NCBI RefSeq assembly: GCF_030123405.1
Contig: NZ_CP126110.1
Coordinates: 1,736,001-1,800,000, forward strand
Direction: 5' to 3'
Length of the DNA: 64,000 bases
DNA from: Neobacillus sp. WH10
GTDB taxonomy: Bacteria; Bacillota; Bacilli; Bacillales; Cytobacillaceae
Of this stretch, positions 9,792 to 17,763 are shown piece by piece. Position 1 is the stretch's first letter. Every line of letters starts with the position of its first letter. Both the position numbers and the translations under genes were made by a program. The notes under the pieces are model-generated. The model had not been told where the DNA came from and made no database searches. It saw only the letters and a list, made by a program, of their open reading frames with translations.

Positions 9792-10541
9792 ATGGTTGGA
9801 AAAAAGGAAAATGAAAAAGAATTAGTGAAAGAGACGAACACCAAAAAAAGAGTACTAGAAGTTGAAGCACCACAAGAAACTGAAGTAAAACCTACGGGAG
9901 AAGCAATGAAAGATAAGGTAGAAGAGCCAGTGCTTGAGTCAAACCCAGCAGCTGAGAAAGCTGCGGAAAAAGAAGAAAATGAGGACCAGCTTTCTAGCTT
10001 AGATATACTTTGGAGACACGCGTTTGGTGAGTTAGACGAATGGGCGAAGCGATCTGATTTTCGTGATGAAGTTTTCTTGAAAGAGGCAAAGCTTTTTGCT
10101 GAAAGTGTTCAGCGTAATCAAGGAAATGCGATTGAAATAGCTGCACAATTTTATCAAGAATTTTCTTCCTGGGAAAAGACGGCTAGAGAAGAATTTTTAA
10201 TGTCAACTACCAGTCTGCAGCACTTTTTCCCGCTTAAGTCCTATGAAGATATAAATGCGCAAATTGATCAAATTCAAGAGAAAACAATGACGATTCTCGC
10301 AACCCCTTGTCAAATGATAGCAAGCAATCTGTCGATGGATAAATACCTTGAAATAATTGACCAATATATTGCCCTTCGTAAGAAAGGAAGGGAGCAGTAT
10401 ATTAATACCGTTAAGCAAGCAGGAAACTTAATTTATGAAAATCAAAAGGGCTTTGTTAATCTTTTTGCCAGACAAATTAAAACGGTGATGTTCCCATTAA
10501 ATAAATACTTGGAAAAAACTGAAGAACTTACAAAATCATAA
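9792..10541 (+). CDS. phasin-like granule-associated protein with charged N-terminal extension
   Basis: A 249-residue protein in two parts. Residues 1-70 are low-complexity and highly charged (Lys/Glu with Pro and Val), probably disordered. Residues 70-249 are amphipathic helices with no enzyme motif or membrane segment, resembling a phasin core. It lies 27 bp after the short PhaR-like gene and 20 bp before phaR, so it is almost certainly co-transcribed with the synthase. A lysine-rich tail attached to a phasin-like body could contact DNA or the granule surface, but I see no sequence proof. The position corresponds roughly to that of phaB in the B. megaterium phaRBC operon, but this is not a ketoreductase. 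Confidence 0.5.
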   Translation: MVGKKENEKELVKETNTKKRVLEVEAPQETEVKPTGEAMKDKVEEPVLESNPAAEKAAEKEENEDQLSSLDILWRHAFGELDEWAKRSDFRDEVFLKEAKLFAESVQRNQGNAIEIAAQFYQEFSSWEKTAREEFLMSTTSLQHFFPLKSYEDINAQIDQIQEKTMTILATPCQMIASNLSMDKYLEIIDQYIALRKKGREQYINTVKQAGNLIYENQKGFVNLFARQIKTVMFPLNKYLEKTEELTKS

Positions 10542-10561
10542 TACTTAAGGGGCGAAGCGGG

Positions 10562-11287
10562 ATGACTAAAGATAAAAATGATCCATTTGAAGGGTTCAAG
10601 CTAATTGGTGAAATGTGGGAAAAACAACTAAATGGTCTGTTATACATGATGACTGACAACAATGAGTTCGTCCAGCTCTTAAAGGTTGGTACAGAAAGCC
10701 ATGCACGTTACATTGAGCTTTTAAGAAAAAATCAGGAGCTTATGGCAGGTGTAATGAATATACCAACGAAAAAGGATGTTGCTAATGTTGCAAAGCTTTC
10801 TGTCCAGACTGAAGAAAAAATTGATATTTTAGAAGAACAAATTTGGAATTTACAGGACAGTATAGGTTTATTAAATAAAGAAAATTTAGAGATGTTCCAA
10901 GAAGTGGTGAGTGTCGTCAAGCAGATGAAGCGTGAATTACAAAAAATGGCATTAGAAATTACCGAAACAAAAAAAATTCAGGCAGAACTTAAAGAACTTC
11001 GTCAAGGACTTGTAGATATTAAGATTATTCAGATCAATTTACAGGAATTACGGAAGGAAATGGAGGAAATCAAAGGCATTAAGACAGAGCTTAAGGGGGT
11101 GAATGATGCTGCAGACACGACAGCCATTCAAAAGGATTTACAAGAATTAATGCAAGAGGTTACCAAATTAACAGATATTAAAGCTGAAATTGCTACACTA
11201 AAAAAACTTTTCCAAAAAGGGAAGGTAAAAGATAAAGAGAAGGAAAAAGAGCTAGTCCTAACTGGTGCTGGCACTACTAAATCATAA
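10562..11287 (+). CDS. phaR: PHA synthase subunit PhaR (class IV)
   Basis: PhaR is the non-catalytic partner that activates PhaC in Bacillus class IV synthases. The 241 residues start with DPFEGFKLIGEMWEKQ, contain the conserved MNIPTKKDVANVAK segment near residues 62-75, and continue as a long coiled coil. Within residues 140-215 the short pattern L-x-E-L-R/M-x-x-x-x-x-I-K-x-I is repeated about four times. It is longer than the roughly 200 residues of B. megaterium PhaR, the excess lying in this repeated coiled coil and a Lys/Glu-rich tail. It ends 18 bases before the chosen phaC start. Confidence 0.8.
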   Translation: MTKDKNDPFEGFKLIGEMWEKQLNGLLYMMTDNNEFVQLLKVGTESHARYIELLRKNQELMAGVMNIPTKKDVANVAKLSVQTEEKIDILEEQIWNLQDSIGLLNKENLEMFQEVVSVVKQMKRELQKMALEITETKKIQAELKELRQGLVDIKIIQINLQELRKEMEEIKGIKTELKGVNDAADTTAIQKDLQELMQEVTKLTDIKAEIATLKKLFQKGKVKDKEKEKELVLTGAGTTKS

Positions 11288-11305
11288 TGAAAGGAGCATA
11301 TGAAC

Positions 11306-12385
11306 ATGAGTGCAAAAGCATCGGTTAGGAACTTTATTCAACACCTTGATATAGAAAAAGAAACAGCAAGGTGGAATCAAGTTTATAAAGTATTAACGGA
11401 ACCAAAGCCGGACATTGTACCAACACCTAGAGAAATTATTTGGAAAAAGAATAAATCAACCTTATATTATCACCCTGCAAAAGAAAAAAAATATCAAGTT
11501 CCATTATTCTTGGTATATTCACTTCTGAATAAACCATATATTTTAGACATTGCAGAAGGCAGCAGTGTCGTAGGTGGTCTTACAGAACGGGGATATGATG
11601 TTTATTTTCTTGACTGGGGATCCCCTGGTTATGAAGATAGTGATATTACCTTGGATAATTATATTTTGGATTATTTAGAGAAAGCTGTTAAACGGGCATT
11701 ACGTCATTCGGGAGCAAAGGAAATTTCGATGGTAGGATATTGTTTGGGAGGGACGATTTCAGCCATCTTTACTTCCATAACCAAACTACCGATAAAAAAT
11801 TTAGTCCTTGCTGCAGTTCCGATTGATTTTAGTGTCGGTATTGTTCCAGATAAGTGGTTAAAAGGGCTTCAAAAAGGGCTCATTAACTTTGATCGCTTTT
11901 CCGATATTTATGGTGTCATTCCTTCTGAATATATGTATCTTATGTTTAGAGGCCTTTCACCAGTCTATATGAGTCCATGGATCAACTTAATCACCCGTGC
12001 TCATGATAAGGACTATGTTGAAAAATGGCGAAGGATGGACAAATGGACAAAAGACACTGCATCATTTGCAGGCGCAGCATTTAAACAGTTACTTAATGAT
12101 TTGTATAAAGATAACAAGCTCTTAAAGGGAGAGCTTTGGATTGGGGATAGGAAAGTAGATTTAAAGAATATTACGTGCCCTGTTTTTGTTTTCTCAACTT
12201 CAAGGGACACGCTAGTATTGGAGCAGCAAAGTCTTCCGGTAATGGATCTTATATCTAGTGAAGATAAAACCTATGAGGTATTTGAATGCGGACATGTTTC
12301 ATTAGCACTTACGGGTAGGTTTGCAATTTTTGCTGACAAATGGCTTTCAACACGTTCAAATAAAATTCAACAATCACTTGAATAA
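11306..12385 (+). CDS. phaC: class IV poly(3-hydroxyalkanoate) synthase PhaC
   Basis: PhaC polymerises (R)-3-hydroxyacyl-CoA into PHA on the granule surface. The 359-residue alpha/beta-hydrolase-fold protein carries the lipase-like box GYCLGG with nucleophile Cys146, catalytic Asp301 in STSRDTLV and His330 in ECGHVSLALT. The length (about 360) and the adjacent phaR mark it as class IV rather than class I. The second ATG (11306) is preferred over 11300 because AAGGAG at 11291-11296 gives 9 rather than 3 bases of spacing. It is the last gene of the plus-strand series and faces a convergent hydrolase gene across a shared hairpin. Confidence 0.95.
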   Translation: MSAKASVRNFIQHLDIEKETARWNQVYKVLTEPKPDIVPTPREIIWKKNKSTLYYHPAKEKKYQVPLFLVYSLLNKPYILDIAEGSSVVGGLTERGYDVYFLDWGSPGYEDSDITLDNYILDYLEKAVKRALRHSGAKEISMVGYCLGGTISAIFTSITKLPIKNLVLAAVPIDFSVGIVPDKWLKGLQKGLINFDRFSDIYGVIPSEYMYLMFRGLSPVYMSPWINLITRAHDKDYVEKWRRMDKWTKDTASFAGAAFKQLLNDLYKDNKLLKGELWIGDRKVDLKNITCPVFVFSTSRDTLVLEQQSLPVMDLISSEDKTYEVFECGHVSLALTGRFAIFADKWLSTRSNKIQQSLE

Positions 12386-12407
12386 TGAAAAGTAGGAGAA
12401 ATAAATA

Positions 12408-12448
12408 ATTAACGGGAAGATGGGTGGGGGCCCTTCCTTCCCGTTAAT
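12408..12448. terminator. bidirectional terminator hairpin between convergent genes
   Basis: ATTAACGGGAA (12408-12418) pairs with TTCCCGTTAAT (12438-12448) around a G/C-rich loop. It lies between the stop codons of phaC and the minus-strand hydrolase. T-tracts are short on both sides, so efficiency is uncertain. Confidence 0.6.
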
Positions 12449-12454
12449 CATAAA

Positions 12455-13237
12455 TTATACAGCAGTTTTTTGCTGATTGAGGAACCTTCGAAGGAGATGG
12501 TTAAACCGGTCTTTTGCTTCCAGTTTGGCAAGGTGACCGGTATTCCTCATTATAATAAATTCGGATTGTGGAATTAGTTTGTGCATGCATGCTTGAATCC
12601 AGACAGGTAAGACAGAGTCATACTGTCCGCCAATAATAAGGGTTGGAACATTTATCTTTGGTAATAAGGTCCGGTTATTGACTTCAAGACACATTTTCAA
12701 GGATTCAAGGAAAATTTGATTTTTTGGGCGAAAATAATGATAGAAAGTTTCCACCATATCTTTATTCCAGGAGTATAATGCCATACGTGCGATGAATTCT
12801 GCTTCGTTCCCTGCTGAAGTAACGGCTTCAAACTTTGCTTTTCGATTCTTAAAAAATAATCCCTTAAGCTTTTTAGGAAAAAAGTGGAATGTACTAACTA
12901 GCATGAGTGAGCGGCAGAGGTCGGGAGCTTGACGGAAGATTTCCTGTGCAACGGCTCCACCCATTGACAGACCAAGAATGTGAGCGCTTTCAATTTTTAA
13001 CTCTTTTAATAAACCAATCAAGTCAGAGGCAAAGTTCTGAATAGAGATACCATCCGTTTTTAAACACTCCCCGTGACCGCGTAAATCAGGAATAATCAAC
13101 TCAAATTGATCGGCTAATTCAAATTGGTTTTGCCATCCTTCTTTGACTTCACCCAAGCCATGGATTAGCACCAGTGGTTCCCCTTCACCTAAATGCAAGT
13201 AGGGTACTCCTAATTTGCTAACTTTAGCCTTTTCCAT
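12455..13237 (-). CDS. alpha/beta-fold hydrolase in the PHA locus
   Basis: A 260-residue esterase-type alpha/beta hydrolase. The oxyanion-hole segment LIHGLGEV, nucleophile Ser91 in GLSMGG, acid Asp207 in GGQYDSVLP and His235 in RNTGHLAKLE form a complete triad. The start is the inner ATG at 13237, preceded by AAAGGTGG; the ATG at 13255 lies upstream of that site. It is divergent from phaQ-phaP across a 147-bp region and convergent with phaC. Sequence resembles 3-oxoadipate enol-lactonase-type hydrolases, but position makes an intracellular PHB depolymerase or oligomer hydrolase an attractive guess. The substrate is not proven. Confidence 0.7.
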   Translation of the reverse strand: MEKAKVSKLGVPYLHLGEGEPLVLIHGLGEVKEGWQNQFELADQFELIIPDLRGHGECLKTDGISIQNFASDLIGLLKELKIESAHILGLSMGGAVAQEIFRQAPDLCRSLMLVSTFHFFPKKLKGLFFKNRKAKFEAVTSAGNEAEFIARMALYSWNKDMVETFYHYFRPKNQIFLESLKMCLEVNNRTLLPKINVPTLIIGGQYDSVLPVWIQACMHKLIPQSEFIIMRNTGHLAKLEAKDRFNHLLRRFLNQQKTAV

Positions 13238-13320
13238 TTTACACCACCTTTCCATTTTAATTAGTTTATAACCAAGTTCACTAAATTGTAAACATTTAAA
13301 TACTAAATTTATTTATATTT

Positions 13321-13360
13321 ATTTTACATATTGACCAAATATTACTTATAAGTGTAAAAT
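13321..13360 (+). promoter_or_regulatory. phaQP promoter with flanking inverted repeat (PhaQ operator candidate)
   Basis: TTGACC (13331-13336) and TAAAAT (13355-13360), 18 bp apart, form a sigma-A type promoter. The core is bracketed by a perfect 8-bp inverted repeat, ATTTTACA (13321-13328) and TGTAAAAT (13353-13360); an extra TGTAAA lies at 13287-13292. PadR-type PhaQ is known to repress its own gene in B. megaterium, so these arms are the likely operator. Confidence 0.6.
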
Positions 13361-13384
13361 ACATATAGGTGAGGTGATAAAGAT

Positions 13385-13822
13385 ATGGTAAACCAAGACA
13401 AACAATCAGTTAATCCATCAAAAAATTTTGTGCTGCCATTTATTTTATTGCTTCTTAGCAAATTTTCTCTTCACGGATATGAACTTAGCCAAAAGCTGGA
13501 GACATTCGGATTTAAGACCCTTGATCAAGGGAACTTGTACAGGATGCTACGACAACTTGAAAAGGATGAACTTGTTTCATCAGAATGGGATACAACAGGA
13601 AGCGGGCCGGCCAAAAGAAGATATTCTATTACAAAAGCTGGTATCACATACTTAAAGGGCTATGCCAATCAACTAGAAACCTATCAATCAATCTTAGATC
13701 AATTCTTTAAGATGTATTCTAGTTTTCTTGAGCTCTATATTCCTTCATTTCAGAAGAGGGATCCAATAGAGAAAGTAAATAATAGTAGGAGGAGGAAGAA
13801 CGATGGCACAGAAGAAAAGTGA
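13385..13822 (+). CDS. phaQ: PadR-family regulator PhaQ
   Basis: A 145-residue winged-helix regulator of the PadR family. The N-terminal domain shows LLLLSKFSLHGYELSQKL, LDQGNLYRMLRQLEKDELV and the wing GPAKRRYSITKAG; the C-terminal third is helical for dimerisation. B. megaterium PhaQ, which is 146 residues long, represses phaQP and is released when PHB forms; length, family and the adjacent phaP agree. The start follows GGTGAGGTG. The last 20 bases overlap phaP, showing translational coupling. The gene may be autoregulated through the dyad at 13321-13360. Confidence 0.88.
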   Translation: MVNQDKQSVNPSKNFVLPFILLLLSKFSLHGYELSQKLETFGFKTLDQGNLYRMLRQLEKDELVSSEWDTTGSGPAKRRYSITKAGITYLKGYANQLETYQSILDQFFKMYSSFLELYIPSFQKRDPIEKVNNSRRRKNDGTEEK

Positions 13823-14399
13823 AACGGTTGTGGCTGGTGATGAAAAAGTCATTCCATCACCAGAAGAGTCGAAGGCCGTAGGTTCATTTGTTACCACATT
13901 TTGGGATCAGTATGAGCAATCACGCGAACGTGCAGAGCATATTCGGGAAAAACGAGAGGATGCTTATATTAATGCATTAAGGGAGGTCATCAAGTTCAAT
14001 AAACAATACCGTAAATCCATTGCAAAATTGTATGAGCAGACGAAAAAAACAAACAAGGAAATGGTATCTGAACTGGTGCATCAATTTAACTCAGATAAAG
14101 AAGAAGTGAATGAAGATGTTCAGGTAAATGATCGTGAAGAATTAAAGAACCAATTGAAAGAAGTATCAGGACAATTGGAGAAACTAGCTCTTACTCCAAT
14201 TATTTCTATCTTCCAGATTGTCGATCAATTAGAAGATAATTTTGAGAAAAATGCAGAATCAGGTGTAGCATATGCCCGTGATCGAAGAAAGGCATGGCTT
14301 CAGGTTCGAAAGGAATATGTTAAGAAAGCAAGAAATACTCATCTAAACCTTGTAGAACGCGGTAAGAACAGTTTTAAAGAACTAGTAAAGACCCAGTAA
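13803..14399 (+). CDS. phaP: phasin PhaP
   Basis: The major granule-coating protein: 198 helical, highly charged residues without membrane segments or signal peptide, close to the 199 residues of B. megaterium PhaP. It contains WDQYEQSRERAEHIREKRED near residues 37-56 and a long amphipathic helix with Arg/Lys/Glu heptads at the C-terminus. The start ATG lies inside phaQ behind an AGGAGGAGG site (13789-13797 region), so both are made from one message. A terminator follows at 14462. Confidence 0.88.
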   Translation: MAQKKSETVVAGDEKVIPSPEESKAVGSFVTTFWDQYEQSRERAEHIREKREDAYINALREVIKFNKQYRKSIAKLYEQTKKTNKEMVSELVHQFNSDKEEVNEDVQVNDREELKNQLKEVSGQLEKLALTPIISIFQIVDQLEDNFEKNAESGVAYARDRRKAWLQVRKEYVKKARNTHLNLVERGKNSFKELVKTQ

Positions 14400-14461
14400 C
14401 AATAAATTAATAAGGGGAATTAACAGCTTTGATAAACATAAGCATCCTTTATAAAAGTTAG

Positions 14462-14503
14462 AACCACAATCTCAATAAAAAATATGAGGTTGTGGTTTTT
14501 TAT
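14462..14503 (+). terminator. Rho-independent terminator of phaQP
   Basis: AACCACAATCTCA and TGAGGTTGTGGTT form a perfect 13-bp stem with a short AT loop, followed by six Ts. Confidence 0.92.
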
Positions 14504-14535
14504 TTATTATCATTTTAGCAAATTTTGTAATAACA

Positions 14536-14570
14536 GAAGAAGCGATGCATCAATGGCATCGCTTCTTCTT
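14536..14570 (-). terminator. hairpin at the 3' end of the DUF6230-cluster operon
   Basis: AGAAGAAGCGATGC and GCATCGCTTCTTCT form a perfect stem that touches the stop codon of the minus-strand gene at 14569. The T-rich tract after it on the minus strand is poor, so it may stabilise the mRNA end rather than terminate strongly. Confidence 0.55.
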
Positions 14571-15141
14571 ATTGTGGAGTCCTAATTATTAACTTTTCTA
14601 AAACTGCTTTCATATAAACGAGTTCTTCCTTGCTTTTAGGTTCCATTTCAACCTGGCCACCCTCATTAAAAGTTAAATTAAATTGGGGTAGGTTTGAGCT
14701 ATCTGTTGTTACACTGTGGGTCAAAAGTTTTACGTTTTTTAGCCCGATGTTGCCTTTTGACGGGAAATAATTCCCACCAAATACAGCGTTCGTAACCTTT
14801 AAGGTTAGGTTATTGAAAAGAACGGAATCTTTAGAAGTCATATCCAGTGTGATCATTCCATTTGGAGTGTTGACCAATTTTTTAATAATAAGACCATCTG
14901 CTGAAAGATTTTCAAACGTTAATTCGAGCATGGGCAGGTCTTTTTGTTCGGTTGTATCTCCTACTATCATTTCAGGGGGGTGTAATGTCCCTTCCATTTG
15001 CGCAGCTTCAATTATGAAGCCAATAATGGTCTGGTTACTTGCAGAGCTATACTTTGAAGGAACGATCAGGGCACCAATAGTAAGAAATACAATGACTACA
15101 AACTTATAAGTATTATTTTTTTGTTTCAATGCTATCACCAT
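14569..15141 (-). CDS. secreted protein of the DUF6230/DUF6114 cluster
   Basis: A 190-residue protein with a hydrophobic N-terminal segment (about 12-30) and a likely signal-peptide cleavage after SSAS. The mature part is beta-rich, with alternating hydrophobic residues and phrases such as LTFENLSADGLIIKKL and LNNLTLKV-like strands, similar in style to the DUF6230-type protein at 15647. I do not recognise a catalytic motif. It is the last gene of a three-gene minus-strand operon, 27 bp after the membrane protein gene. A cell-surface structural or adhesion role is a guess. Confidence 0.5.
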   Translation of the reverse strand: MVIALKQKNNTYKFVVIVFLTIGALIVPSKYSSASNQTIIGFIIEAAQMEGTLHPPEMIVGDTTEQKDLPMLELTFENLSADGLIIKKLVNTPNGMITLDMTSKDSVLFNNLTLKVTNAVFGGNYFPSKGNIGLKNVKLLTHSVTTDSSNLPQFNLTFNEGGQVEMEPKSKEELVYMKAVLEKLIIRTPQ

Positions 15142-15168
15142 TTCTACGAATACTATAAGTACTTTAAT

Positions 15169-15609
15169 TTATTCTGGTAGAGCTTCCTTTCCGGAAGCAA
15201 CTTCTTTTTCAGCAGTATGATCTCCATTAGATTGTACATGTGACACTTTGTCCGCAATCACAGGTTTCCATGCTATCAGCATCGAACCGCCTATAATCCC
15301 AAGAATAGTTCCAATAAGGAATCCGCCTAACGCTCCCATAATTGATAGAACTGATGCAAAAATAGCTAAAATACCGAGCAAGGGCGAAAGTCTTGGCATG
15401 ATATAGGATAGCACGCCCATTAGCAATGTAAGGCCACCTAAAAAGAAGCCTACAAATAACATATTTCCCGGGGTAGCAGCAAGTTCATAGAGTTGTGCTG
15501 GTACGTATAAAATGATTAGTCCTGAAAGGACACACAAGGTCGCCCCCAAAAATGGGCGCCGTGCTCTCCAATTTTTGAACCGCTTACGTTTTGAATAAGT
15601 AGAATTCAT
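15169..15609 (-). CDS. DUF6114-type four-helix membrane protein
   Basis: A protein of about 146 residues with a basic N-terminus (KRKRFKNWRARRPF), four hydrophobic segments at roughly 22-40, 51-70, 78-96 and 98-115, and a short charged C-terminal tail. The FKxWRARRPFxGA...GGxxIL opening and the glycine-rich last helices are what I know from DUF6114 proteins, which are found beside DUF6230 proteins, chiefly in actinobacteria. The inner ATG (15609) is preferred because AAGG lies 9 bases before it. Function is unknown; partnership with the two flanking exported proteins is inferred from the operon. Confidence 0.6.
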   Translation of the reverse strand: MNSTYSKRKRFKNWRARRPFLGATLCVLSGLIILYVPAQLYELAATPGNMLFVGFFLGGLTLLMGVLSYIMPRLSPLLGILAIFASVLSIMGALGGFLIGTILGIIGGSMLIAWKPVIADKVSHVQSNGDHTAEKEVASGKEALPE

Positions 15610-15646
15610 TTTTATCATCCTTACTCAATTTTCTAGGATTGTTGGT

Positions 15647-16261
15647 TTATTTGCTGTCTGGGATTTCAAAGTAAACTTTCATATTTGATAAAGTTACCTT
15701 ATCTTGCCAGAGGTATAATGTTTGCAATTCACCGTTTGTAATGGTGATTGTGTCGGCACCTTGTGTGAATTCTTTTGAAACCTTTTCTAAAGGATTTTCA
15801 ATATTTCCAACGAAGTTTTCTTTCATTTCCATGTTAGTAAATACTGCATCACCACTAACTACAGTTGCTTTTTGTGTTAGTCCATCAATTTTAACCGGAT
15901 TCTTTTCATCTTTCGACTCGATGACAACTCTAATAGTACCAAGACCTGGGATTGAAATCTTTTTCGATATTTCCAGGCCATAAATAGTAGCCTCTTTAAT
16001 TATGTTTACTGCAACCGGGTTATTTTGCCTTGTTCCACCATCTGCAAGCCCACCTAAAAGCTTGAAGTCCTTGCCTATCATTTTGTCAAATTTAACAGTG
16101 AATTCTCCAACACCACTTAATGGAACTGCAGCCGCCACACCAGTAACTCCAAACAGCCCAAGAAGAGAGCCCAGAAAGATAAATCCACCTAATAATGCAA
16201 TTACAAGCCGTTTCTTGACTGTTTGCCCTCCAATAATTACGGTTTCTGCTGCTAAATTCAT
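15647..16261 (-). CDS. DUF6230-family exported protein
   Basis: A protein of about 204 residues. After a short N-terminal segment comes KKRLVIALLGGFIFLGSLLG, an export signal or membrane anchor, then AVPLSGVGEFTVKFDKMIGK, the start of the conserved DUF6230 region. The rest is beta-rich with the closing phrase TLSNMKVYFEIPDSK. ATG 16261 follows GGGAGG by 7 bases; an upstream ATG two codons earlier is too close to it. It is the first gene of the three-gene cluster and faces a LuxR-type regulator gene. Function is unknown. Confidence 0.65.
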   Translation of the reverse strand: MNLAAETVIIGGQTVKKRLVIALLGGFIFLGSLLGLFGVTGVAAAVPLSGVGEFTVKFDKMIGKDFKLLGGLADGGTRQNNPVAVNIIKEATIYGLEISKKISIPGLGTIRVVIESKDEKNPVKIDGLTQKATVVSGDAVFTNMEMKENFVGNIENPLEKVSKEFTQGADTITITNGELQTLYLWQDKVTLSNMKVYFEIPDSK

Positions 16262-16327
16262 TCTCATTCCTCCCTTTTTTGTTTTAAAAAGCAAAAGCAT
16301 TTATAGAAATAAGTAAACGCTTGAGCT

Positions 16328-16351
16328 ATTCGTCACAATTTTATGACAAAT
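16328..16351. promoter_or_regulatory. dyad in the divergent region of the DUF6230 cluster and its regulator
   Basis: ATT-n-GTCA, eight bases, TGAC-n-AAT: a 24-bp dyad with 7 of 8 positions symmetric per arm. It lies 67 bp upstream of the DUF6230 start and between divergent genes, as expected of an operator. The binding protein is unknown; the neighbouring LuxR-type protein is the obvious candidate. Confidence 0.4.
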
Positions 16352-16474
16352 CAACTGAATTAGAAATCCCTACATTTGTAGGTGGTTTTTTCTCCTTAAA
16401 AAATGGGAAGACAGGACATGACAAAATATTTAAAAAGGTAGAAAATAAGCAGGAATTTTAATGTGTTTAGATGA

Positions 16475-16503
16475 ATTCTTATTAAAGAACAAACTGTTAT
16501 AAT
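16475..16503 (+). promoter_or_regulatory. extended -10 promoter of the LuxR-type regulator
   Basis: TGTTATAAT (16495-16503) is a textbook extended -10 element. The -35 region is poor, as is common for such promoters. It lies about 48 bp before the chosen start. Confidence 0.55.
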
Positions 16504-16550
16504 ACAAAGGAAATAACAGCCTAGATTTTCATGGAAGGGTGTGTACTGGA

Positions 16551-17732
16551 ATGTCAAAGTCTTTAAACCACCATTTGAATAATCTATTAAATGATGCTGT
16601 TAAAATGTTAAGTCATTATCAAAATGACCTTTTACAAGAATGGAGCCAATTGCTCCAATCGCTGAAAAACACGAATAAAAAATCTATTGTGGTTTTTGAA
16701 TTTATAAGTGAATTTTTTGTAAGGTTTTTACGGTCAGTTCATCAAGGAACCGTAGATATTTACCGGATGTTAAATGAAATTCAGGAGGAATGGTTTGCAC
16801 ATTTTCAACAGAGTCCGGAACCAGAAGCGCTGATCTTCCATCTAAATTTGTTGGAAAACGCTGCCCATAAGGTTTTAAAATCAAGGATTGCTTACTCATC
16901 TAAGCTACATCCTTCTGTCCATTATTTATTTTCGAAAATTAGTGAAGTAATGCTTTTTCAAACAGAAAAAGAGAATTATAGTATTTGGAAGGATGCAGTT
17001 ATCTTATTTAATGAGTGGCTCATCCGCTCGCAAAATTTTAAGGAGTCGGTTGAGAATATTTGCTTTGGTTTTGGCTATTTTCTTCCCTTTGAACGGTGCG
17101 CCCTTTTTAAGTTTACCAATAAGGAAAGTGTAGGGGTTGGCTTATTTGGACATCATTTAAATACAGAAGAGATTCAAGCGATTGCAGAAAAAATTACCAA
17201 TATACCTGTGTTGAATGAAAGTCTTGTGAAATTAAAATCACAAGGGCATGAAATGAAAAATTTCCAGCCTATTTATATACCTTTTGCAGAACAAGATCTT
17301 CCAAAAAAGTATGTGAAAAAATTTGAACTTACTTCTTTAATTATTGTTCCCATCTATGTTCCAGAGGAAGGGAAAATAATTGGTGGGGTGGTATTAGATC
17401 AAGGCCCAGGTAAGCATTTTATTATGGATACAAGTCTATTTCCTGCGCTGATGAAATTTGGGCAAAGCTCTGGAGAATTGCTGTCAAAGTTTATCAAAGC
17501 AGATATTAAAAAGCAAGATTTACCAGCAGGGGATTCTATTTCATTGTCACCTAGGGAAACAGAAATTATTAAGCTATTAGCAGATGGTGCTTCTACTGCA
17601 GAGGCGGCATTTAAGCTTTATTTAAGTGAATTTACGGTAAGAGACTATATATCAAATATCATGAAAAGACTTAATGCGCAAAATAGGACTGAAGTAGCTG
17701 TTAAAGCAATTCGAATGGGAATAATCGACTGA
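16551..17732 (+). CDS. LuxR-type transcriptional regulator with GAF-like sensor region
   Basis: A 393-residue regulator. The last 65 residues are a LuxR/GerE helix-turn-helix: SLSPRETEIIKLLADGAST, then TVRDYISNIMKRLNAQNRTE. Residues of about 150-310 resemble a GAF domain (FGYFLPFERCALFKF...TSLIIVPIYVPEEGKIIGGVVLDQ). The first 130 residues are helical. No phosphoacceptor receiver domain is present, so a small ligand is the likely signal. ATG 16551 follows GGAAGGGTG by 9 bases; the earlier GTG at 16539 overlaps that site. Divergent placement suggests it controls the DUF6230 cluster. Confidence 0.8.
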   Translation: MSKSLNHHLNNLLNDAVKMLSHYQNDLLQEWSQLLQSLKNTNKKSIVVFEFISEFFVRFLRSVHQGTVDIYRMLNEIQEEWFAHFQQSPEPEALIFHLNLLENAAHKVLKSRIAYSSKLHPSVHYLFSKISEVMLFQTEKENYSIWKDAVILFNEWLIRSQNFKESVENICFGFGYFLPFERCALFKFTNKESVGVGLFGHHLNTEEIQAIAEKITNIPVLNESLVKLKSQGHEMKNFQPIYIPFAEQDLPKKYVKKFELTSLIIVPIYVPEEGKIIGGVVLDQGPGKHFIMDTSLFPALMKFGQSSGELLSKFIKADIKKQDLPAGDSISLSPRETEIIKLLADGASTAEAAFKLYLSEFTVRDYISNIMKRLNAQNRTEVAVKAIRMGIID

Positions 17733-17763
17733 AGTAATCGTGAACAGGTTTATTTTATTTTGT

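Noticed and set aside
16002..16316. Plus-strand 104-codon frame over the DUF6230 gene
   Set aside because: Proline/serine-rich antisense shadow of a gene with a clear signal peptide and ribosome-binding site.
16368..16391. CCTAC-ATTT-GTAGG followed by Ts as a terminator
   Set aside because: Only five pairs, and it lies in a divergent region with no upstream plus-strand gene to end; could be an attenuator but unsupported.
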